Program-made: the position numbers and the translations under genes
In this document: piece by piece, positions 1 to 5,252 of the stretch
How the letters are laid out: the number at the start of each line of letters is the position of its first letter
Numbering within the stretch: the stretch's first letter is position 1
NCBI GenBank assembly: GCA_021772705.1
Contig: JAJFLN010000634.1
Span: 1-8,381, forward strand
Direction: 5' to 3'
Source of the DNA: Candidatus Cloacimonadota bacterium
GTDB lineage: Bacteria; Muiribacteriota; UBA6191; JACPRK01
DNA length: 8,381 nt
The notes under the pieces: model-generated
Told to the model about the DNA's origin: nothing
What the model saw: only the letters and a program-made list of their open reading frames with translations
Databases searched by the model: none

Positions 1-211
1 GGACGACTGAATGGCCGAGTTTTCCCGATCCGTTCGTCCTGAGCCTGTCGAAGCATGTCCTGAGCTACGCCGAAGGGGATGAATGGAGCGGGCGGCCATA
101 TCGTCTGAGCCTGTCGAAGCATGTCCTGAGCTACGCCGAAGCATGTCCTGAGCCACGTCGAAGGGGGGATGAATGGAGCGGGCGGCCATATCGTCTGAGC
201 AGATGAGGGAA
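1..211. repeat. Nested short-repeat array downstream of the FGE-fold gene
   Basis: This gene-free stretch is largely made of repeats. A 37-bp sequence at 39-75 recurs exactly at 105-141. A 36-bp sequence at 75-110 recurs exactly at 165-200. Inside these, a 22-bp unit beginning CATGTCCTGAGC occurs at 54-75 and 120-141, then again in direct tandem at 142-163 with two changes. The common core is TGAGC followed by CGAAG after four or five bases, present five times (40-53, 61-75, 106-119, 127-141, 149-163). Cores of the TGAGCCTGTCGAAG type are widely seen as dispersed REP-like repeats in GC-rich environmental bacteria. I infer a REP-like cluster that grew by local duplication. No convincing protein or terminator is visible here. 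Confidence 0.8.
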
Positions 212-1390
212 TCAGCTCGCTGAGCGGGCGACACGGCAGCCCTGGCCGACGTGTCGCCTGTCCGGTTTCAGGAAGTACCGCTTCGCCGATCGCTGCCACA
301 TCGGGTCCGTGTTCCAGGACCCTCCACGAATGACCCTCCAGCGGCCCGTCGCCGGTCCCTTCGGATCCCGGTCCCCAGCGGCGGCAGCCTGACTGTAGTA
401 GCTCGAGTCGTACCAGTCGGAGCAGGCCTCGCTGACATTTCCCGCCATGTCCAGAGCCCCCACCGGTGACACGCCCTTGGCGTAGGAGCCGACGGGGGCG
501 GTCTTCTCGAAGCCGTCCTTCTTGCTGCACTTGAGATCGCTGTAATTGGCCCAGCATCCGTCACCCGAGTCCAGCAGGTCGTCCCCCCAGGGGAATCGCC
601 TTCCATCGGTGCCTCGGGCCGCCCGCTCCCACTCCGCCTCCGTCGGGAGACGGAGACCGGCCCACTTGCTGTAGTCTCGGGCGTCTTCCCAACTCATCCT
701 GGCTGGATAGCTACCTGAGTCCACCCAGTCTGGCCGGGAGGCGGGGCCCTTGCCGATGCTCTGAAGATACCGGTCAAACTGCTCCCAGGTCACCTCGTGC
801 TTTCCGATCAGGTAGGGGGCCAGATGGGCTTGCCGGACGGGCTGCTCGTCCTTCGTGCCCTCCAGACTGCCCATCTCGAACTGGCCGGCGGGCACGAGAA
901 TCAGCACGCTTCCGTCCTTGCTGTTCTTGAACTCCTGGTAACCGAAGTCATTTGCCCCCAGCGGCTCCAGTCCTTGCATCCAGTCATTGGATGACTCGAT
1001 CACGGGGCGAGGCGCCAGTACCGGTTCAGGCCTTGATTCGATCTGCTCCCCGGCCGAAACCGAAGGCATCTTCTCCGGACCCGGCACTGGATGGATAGGC
1101 GCAAGCTGACTCGCACCGTCGGTCGTGACCGGAGTCCGGGCGGTACCCCGGTCGTCTTCGGACAACTCAAAGACCGGGAGCTCCGGCTCGTCTTCCACTT
1201 TCTCTGTATAGAGGTCAGGAATGGAATCCTGGGCGGGTGGGGGCGGTGCAGGACGGGGTGAAAAGATCTTCCAGGCCGAGTAGCCTCCGCCAACAGCAGC
1301 CAGGACGAGGACGAGGGCCAGGATGAAGAGGGTGGCGGAGGAACCTCTAGTGCTGCCGGTCCGTACGACTTTGGAGAGGGGACTGCTCAT
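212..1390 (-). CDS. Membrane-anchored FGE-sulfatase-fold (SUMF1-like) protein, probably non-catalytic
   Basis: The protein has 392 residues from the ATG at 1390. The order is a short basic N-terminus, one hydrophobic helix (about residues 19-40), a Pro/Glu-rich linker (about 44-155), then an FGE-sulfatase (PF03781-type) domain at about 160-390. Family signatures seen are LVPAGQFEMGS ending at 175, LRLPTEAEWERAAR (246-259), FPWGD (266-270), DMAGNV (314-319), RGGSW (355-359) and GCRVAR (384-389). Basic residues before the helix and none just after suggest N-in topology with the domain outside the cytoplasm. True formylglycine-generating enzymes use a Cys-X4-Cys pair just after the GGS motif. 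Here that segment reads NTDPMWQRSAKRY with no cysteine, so sulfatase activation is unlikely and a structural or ligand-binding role is inferred. Its only cysteines are 279, 288, 323 and 385. The frame stays open to an ATG at 1513, but 1390 is preferred because it precedes the helix and follows a TAGAAT box. It is transcribed away from the PHP-TPR genes. Confidence 0.87.
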   Translation of the reverse strand: MSSPLSKVVRTGSTRGSSATLFILALVLVLAAVGGGYSAWKIFSPRPAPPPPAQDSIPDLYTEKVEDEPELPVFELSEDDRGTARTPVTTDGASQLAPIHPVPGPEKMPSVSAGEQIESRPEPVLAPRPVIESSNDWMQGLEPLGANDFGYQEFKNSKDGSVLILVPAGQFEMGSLEGTKDEQPVRQAHLAPYLIGKHEVTWEQFDRYLQSIGKGPASRPDWVDSGSYPARMSWEDARDYSKWAGLRLPTEAEWERAARGTDGRRFPWGDDLLDSGDGCWANYSDLKCSKKDGFEKTAPVGSYAKGVSPVGALDMAGNVSEACSDWYDSSYYSQAAAAGDRDPKGPATGRWRVIRGGSWNTDPMWQRSAKRYFLKPDRRHVGQGCRVARSAS

Positions 1391-1401
1391 AGGTGAGTAG
1401 A

Positions 1402-1431
1402 ATTCTACCCTGAATGCGGCACGCCTCACCA
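1402..1431 (-). promoter_or_regulatory. Candidate promoter of the FGE-fold gene, near-leaderless
   Basis: On the minus strand a TAGAAT -10 box lies at 1407-1402, 11 bases before the ATG at 1390. A poor -35 match (TGGTGA, 1431-1426) sits 18 bases upstream. The predicted start of transcription would leave only a few leader bases, and no Shine-Dalgarno sequence precedes the ATG. This supports the 1390 start over the longer reading from 1513. The promoter is inferred from sequence alone. Confidence 0.4.
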
Positions 1432-1566
1432 GATCATGTTCCGGCCCGGGGACTCCTGGAGGCTGGGCCTGTGCTTTCTGAGAAATAGTGTCCATGACGG
1501 AGTGTTGGACCATCGGCGCGGGAGTCTCGGGCCGCCGGTTTTGGCGGAATTCATGCGTCCTTCCGG

Positions 1567-1595
1567 TTCGATGAAACCTTGATCTGTGCTAGAAT
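1567..1595 (+). promoter_or_regulatory. Candidate extended -10 promoter of the PHP-TPR operon, leaderless
   Basis: TGC followed by TAGAAT (-10 at 1590-1595) forms an extended -10 element. The -35 position holds a weak TTCGAT (1567-1572) with a 17-base spacer. The ATG at 1603 lies just 7 bases after the -10 box, about where transcription should start, so the mRNA would be leaderless. No Shine-Dalgarno sequence is present upstream of 1603, which fits. It faces the candidate promoter of the FGE-fold gene across a 212-bp intergenic region (1391-1602). Confidence 0.5.
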
Positions 1596-1602
1596 CCTCG
1601 CC

Positions 1603-2499
1603 ATGACCCAACCTGTTTCCGGGCTGGCGGATCTTCATATGCACACCACTGCTTCTGACGGGATGCTGGAGGTGCCGGAGGTGCTTGATCGAGCGCGCCG
1701 GGCCGGTCTGAGAGCCATCTCGATCACGGATCACGACACCCTGTCGGTCCACCTGCAGGGTTCGCTGTCCGACGGGTCTCTCGAGGTCATTCCCGGGTTG
1801 GAGCTGTCCTGCGACACCGATTGGGGCGAGCTTCACGTCCTGGGATACTACGTTGATGTCAAGAACGTCATTTTGTGCGAGCGACTCGAAGCTCTCAGGC
1901 AGAACCGGATTCGCAGACTGGATCGGATAGTGGATGCCCTGGCCAGGTTCGGAGTGAAGCTCGAAGAGCAATTCGTCTCCGATCTGAGGCGTCGTCCTGG
2001 CTCCGTGGGTCGTCCTCACGTGGCTAGGGAGCTGCTTCGAATGGGTGTGGTGAAGCACTTTCAGGAAGCCTTCAACCGGTTCCTGGGTCAGTCAGGCTGC
2101 GCCTACGTTCCTCACCAGAACGGCCTCACACCGGAGGACTCGATCCAGCTCATCTCCCAGGCAGGGGGTGTCTCCGTCGCGGCTCATCCTGGCTGGATGC
2201 TCGACAAGGCGCCGGAAGAGTTCCTCGTTTCTCTGAGCCGCGCCGGTCTGTCGGGCCTCGAGACGCAACATCCCAGTCACTCCTGGGAGCAGGTCAAGGA
2301 GTGTCATCGCCGGGCCGAGCAGCTCGGGTTGATTGAGACCGGCGGGTCCGATTTCCACAGCGACGAGGACAAGTCGGCCTCATCCCGATCCGCCAATCGT
2401 CACTCCGCCATCGGCGGCTCGACAGTGGGTTATCAGGTCGTCCTGCAGATCCGGGAACTGAGGGATCGAGGAGGAGCATGCGCCTCGCTCCCATCCTGA
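1603..2499 (+). CDS. PHP-domain phosphoesterase, YciV/TrpH (RNase AM) type
   Basis: The protein has 298 residues, close to the usual size of this family. The metal-binding PHP motifs are all present: DLHMHTTASDG (10-20; H12, H14, D19), ITDHDT (41-46), a glutamate in GLELS (E67), H78 in GELHVLGYY, H195 in VAAHPGW and GGSDFHS (247-253; D250, H252). A GRPHVAREL segment (136-144) lies in the middle insertion that typifies YciV-like members. Characterised relatives hydrolyse 3',5'-nucleoside bisphosphates and trim 5' ends of short RNAs and rRNA with Mn2+ in the cytoplasm. That activity is inferred here by family. There is no signal peptide. The start at 1603 is preferred over an in-frame TTG at 1579 because HxH then falls near residue 12 and the ATG directly follows a -10 box. 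The gene's last 22 bases overlap the next gene, implying an operon and possible translational coupling. Confidence 0.92.
   Translation: MTQPVSGLADLHMHTTASDGMLEVPEVLDRARRAGLRAISITDHDTLSVHLQGSLSDGSLEVIPGLELSCDTDWGELHVLGYYVDVKNVILCERLEALRQNRIRRLDRIVDALARFGVKLEEQFVSDLRRRPGSVGRPHVARELLRMGVVKHFQEAFNRFLGQSGCAYVPHQNGLTPEDSIQLISQAGGVSVAAHPGWMLDKAPEEFLVSLSRAGLSGLETQHPSHSWEQVKECHRRAEQLGLIETGGSDFHSDEDKSASSRSANRHSAIGGSTVGYQVVLQIRELRDRGGACASLPS
2469..2474 (+). promoter_or_regulatory. Strong Shine-Dalgarno site of the first TPR gene
   Basis: AGGAGG at 2469-2474, within a GAGGAGGAG run at 2468-2476, stands 3 bases before the ATG at 2478. It lies inside the end of the PHP gene, so ribosomes finishing that gene at 2499 could reinitiate here. 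It fixes the start of the TPR gene. The contrast with the SD-less leading gene fits an operon whose first gene is leaderless and whose internal gene uses an SD. Confidence 0.75.
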
Positions 2500-5072
2500 C
2501 AGCCCTCCTGATAGCCGTATTGTTGATCGGGCCCGGGGCTGCTCCGTCGCTGGCTGATTCCCTGCAAATCGGGAAGGACTACTACGAGCTCCGGCGATTC
2601 ACTGACGCCCTGTCGGCTCTGAAGAAGGCTGTTCAGGAGAATCCAAAGAACTGGGAAGCCTACTTCTACACAGCCAAGATCTATCAGGAGAGTAGCCAGC
2701 CCGACCTGGCCCTCCGGTACTACATGAGTGCCTGGCGGGCCAAGCCGGGAAACGACAACATCGGCAAGCTTCTGGACGAATCCTACCTCCGGAAGGCTGG
2801 CCGGGCACGTGCCGAGAATGGCGCCGAGGGAGCCATCCGGGAGCTGGAGAATGCCCTGAAGCAGGGCTTCTTCAGCGTCGCCGTGGCGAACCAGCTCTTG
2901 ACCCTGTACGGGGAGCAACAGAAGTTTGAATCCATGATCCGGGTCGCCGAGGAGGTCTTGCGGCGTCAGGCCACCTTCAGTCTCTTTCCGCGAAACGGAG
3001 AGGGAACCAAGCGGACCCACTTCCTCCTGGGCCGGGCCTGCTACGAGACCCGGGACTACGAAAAGGCGATGGAGCATCTGGAAACGGCCTTCATTCACCG
3101 CGAGCCCGGGGCCCAGGAGTACTACCAGAGGACCCAAGAGGCCCTGGCCCGGAAGGCCAAGCCCTTCACGGATCAGGGGGAGCAGCTCTACCGGGAAGGG
3201 AAGATGCGCCAGGCTCGCACGTCCTTCGAGAAAGCTCTGGAGCTGCACAAGGACAATCCCTTCGCCCGGAAGATGATCCTGAAGATCGACAACGTGCTGA
3301 AGGCCCAGGATCTGGAGACCCAGGCCGGCACGGCTGTCAGTGAAGGCCGTGCCGACGATGCCATCGGGCTGCTCCGGGAGGCACTGCTGCTCTATCCCGA
3401 GAACACGCGACTCCAGAAGCAGATCCAGGCGATCCAGCAGCGCCGGGCCGAGCTGGAAGCCTCTCGCCGGGCCAGGGAGGTGGCGCTTCGAAGGGAACGG
3501 CAAGAGAAGCAGCAGGCCTTCGCCGATCACATCGAAGCAGCCCGGGGGTTCAAGAAGGCCGGTCAGTATGCCCGGGCGCAGGACGCGTATCGACTGGCCC
3601 TCAAGGTCTTTCCCGATGACCGGAACGTGGCCGCCGAACTGGAGGGCCTCTCGGAGAAGGTCGAAACCGAGCGGCGGTATCGGGCTGCGGTGGCTGCTTT
3701 CAAAGGCGACGACTGGGCCGAGGCAATCAAGGACTTTCGGGCTCTCTCCGAGAGCCGCGCCGAAGGGTTCAAAGGAATCAACAGGTACCTGGCCCTGGCT
3801 TACCTGAAGATCCGGCGAATCGACGAGTTCGAGAACTACGCCTCCCTCAGTCTGAAAGAGAACCCCGACGACGTGGACCTCCTCTATCTCTGGTCCAGCC
3901 AGGCGGCGTCCAATCCTGATTCCACCACCCGGCTCAAGGAAGCTCTGGCAGGCTTCAAACACATCGAGACCATCAGTCCCGGCTACAAGGATGCCGCCGA
4001 TCAGGCTCGACGGCTCCACTGGCAGATCTACTGGCCCCAGTACGCCATCGTCGTGGCCCTGATCCTGGGGTACATCCTGGTCTATTTCTTCGTGAAACAG
4101 CGACCGAAATTGATGAAACGGTTGTTCCTGAAGGACCTGGAGCGGGTCGCCGCCAAAGCCGACTGGACGGCAGCAATGGAGATGCAGCCCATGGCCCGGC
4201 AGCACGACCTGGATTCCCAGGAGAGTGTTCAGGTCCACTCCCTGCTGGCCCGGGCCTTCTTCGAGGGCCGCCAGCCTAGCCGGGCCATCACGGAGGTCCA
4301 GAAGGCGCTCCGCCACAATCCCCGGAACAAGGAGCTGCGAATCCTGCTGGCCCGGGCCTTCTATGCCAACAAGACCATCTCCTCCGATATTCTGGAGTAC
4401 TACATGGACTTGCTCGAGGTCGAACAGGACAACCGGCAGCTCCTGAGCTTCGTCGGTGGATTCTGTACGGACAAGAAGATCCTGAATCCCACCACCATGT
4501 CCCTCATGCGCCAGCTGGCTCAGGTGGAACCAGAGAATGACAAGGTTCGGAACCTCTTGCTCCGGGGATACCTCAAAGATGGTGACCGGTCTTCGACGGC
4601 CATGGCTCTCTACCGGGTGGAGCGGGAACGAAACCCGGAGAACCTGGATGTCCGGGTCATCATGGCGGAGGAACAGCTGAAGAAGAAGAACTTCGAGAAG
4701 GTGATTCAGGAGTGCGAGGAGATGCTCAACATCAACCTGACTCACCCGAAGGTGCATGAATTGATGGTCAATGCCTACAAGAAGCAGGATCGCATGCCGG
4801 ACCTGATCAAGAATTATCAGGCCATCCTGGAAGTGGACCCTCACAACACGTTCATCCAGAGCCATCTGGCCAGGTTGACGGGGCCGGGGTCCGGTGCTGC
4901 TGCTTCGGGAGCCGTCAATCCACCGGCCAGCCTGTCGGATCCCGGACCGGCCGCCTCCGGACCGCCTGCCGCCGCGGTGGAGGCCCCGGTTCGAGGTACC
5001 CAGAACTGTCCGTCCTGTGGCTCCGAAGTATCTGTCGGGACCTACTTCTGTTCTTGTGGCAGTCCCCTGTAA
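2478..5072 (+). CDS. Membrane-spanning TPR protein with C-terminal zinc ribbon
   Basis: The protein has 864 residues. It opens with a signal peptide (1-26, hydrophobic core then SLA before D27). TPR-like helical pairs fill about 28-515, for example KDYYELRRFTDALSALKKAV and EQLYREGKMRQARTSFEKAL. A charged coiled-coil-like stretch sits at about 315-350. One hydrophobic helix at about 520-539 is followed by KQRPKLMKRL, a typical inside-positive flank. TPR-like repeats resume at about 545-800, then a Pro/Ala/Gly linker (about 801-842) and a four-cysteine ribbon (C844, C847, C858, C860). The predicted topology is outside TPR, one membrane pass, cytoplasmic TPR and zinc ribbon. The second pair is C-X-C, one residue shorter than the usual C-X2-C. 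TPRs bind proteins, so a scaffold role is inferred, with partners unknown. It overlaps the PHP gene by 22 bp and precedes a second protein of the same design. I recognise no named family. Confidence 0.9.
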   Translation: MRLAPILTALLIAVLLIGPGAAPSLADSLQIGKDYYELRRFTDALSALKKAVQENPKNWEAYFYTAKIYQESSQPDLALRYYMSAWRAKPGNDNIGKLLDESYLRKAGRARAENGAEGAIRELENALKQGFFSVAVANQLLTLYGEQQKFESMIRVAEEVLRRQATFSLFPRNGEGTKRTHFLLGRACYETRDYEKAMEHLETAFIHREPGAQEYYQRTQEALARKAKPFTDQGEQLYREGKMRQARTSFEKALELHKDNPFARKMILKIDNVLKAQDLETQAGTAVSEGRADDAIGLLREALLLYPENTRLQKQIQAIQQRRAELEASRRAREVALRRERQEKQQAFADHIEAARGFKKAGQYARAQDAYRLALKVFPDDRNVAAELEGLSEKVETERRYRAAVAAFKGDDWAEAIKDFRALSESRAEGFKGINRYLALAYLKIRRIDEFENYASLSLKENPDDVDLLYLWSSQAASNPDSTTRLKEALAGFKHIETISPGYKDAADQARRLHWQIYWPQYAIVVALILGYILVYFFVKQRPKLMKRLFLKDLERVAAKADWTAAMEMQPMARQHDLDSQESVQVHSLLARAFFEGRQPSRAITEVQKALRHNPRNKELRILLARAFYANKTISSDILEYYMDLLEVEQDNRQLLSFVGGFCTDKKILNPTTMSLMRQLAQVEPENDKVRNLLLRGYLKDGDRSSTAMALYRVERERNPENLDVRVIMAEEQLKKKNFEKVIQECEEMLNINLTHPKVHELMVNAYKKQDRMPDLIKNYQAILEVDPHNTFIQSHLARLTGPGSGAAASGAVNPPASLSDPGPAASGPPAAAVEAPVRGTQNCPSCGSEVSVGTYFCSCGSPL

Positions 5073-5157
5073 GGCAGGCTGCGGTGTTGCTACAGGGAAC
5101 TCAACAAATAGGAGCGTGTCGGAGAAATGGATCCGCGCCGACCTTGGGGCGAAGCCT

Positions 5158-5252
5158 GAACAGGGAACAGGGAACAGACAACAGGCAACAGAGAACAGGG
5201 AACCGAAACGGCAACACCGACTGGACAATTCCCTGTTCCTTGTTCCCTGTTC
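5158..5252. repeat. Inverted heptamer-repeat array between the two TPR genes
   Basis: The left part (5157-5205) is seven tandem heptamers of pattern NNAACAG, starting TGAACAG, GGAACAG, GGAACAG and ending in GGAACCG. The right part (5233-5253) holds three heptamers in the opposite sense (CTGTTCC, TTGTTCC, CTGTTCG). Bases 5158-5177 pair with 5233-5252 at 19 of 20 positions, and the exception is G with T, a wobble pair in RNA. The loop is about 55 bases. Heptamer tandem repeats are known in cyanobacteria (STRR sequences), and this array is similar only in format. It occupies most of the 167-base gap before the downstream gene and overlaps its probable start region. A transcript would form a strong hairpin that could attenuate transcription or hide the start codon; this is inferred. 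Confidence 0.85.

Noticed and set aside
1..200. CRISPR array
   Set aside because: Repeats overlap and differ in length, spacing is irregular, and there are no unique spacers of constant size or cas genes.
212..1390. Active sulfatase-activating enzyme
   Set aside because: No sulfatase gene is nearby and the catalytic cysteine pair is missing at the expected place.
1391..1513. N-terminal extension of the FGE-fold protein to ATG 1513
   Set aside because: The 41 extra residues show no domain, no Shine-Dalgarno lies before 1513, and a TAGAAT box just before 1390 points to the shorter start. It is not fully excluded.
5158..5252. Intrinsic terminator between the TPR genes
   Set aside because: The stem is long with a 55-base loop and no T-run follows, so it does not fit a standard terminator, though attenuation remains possible.
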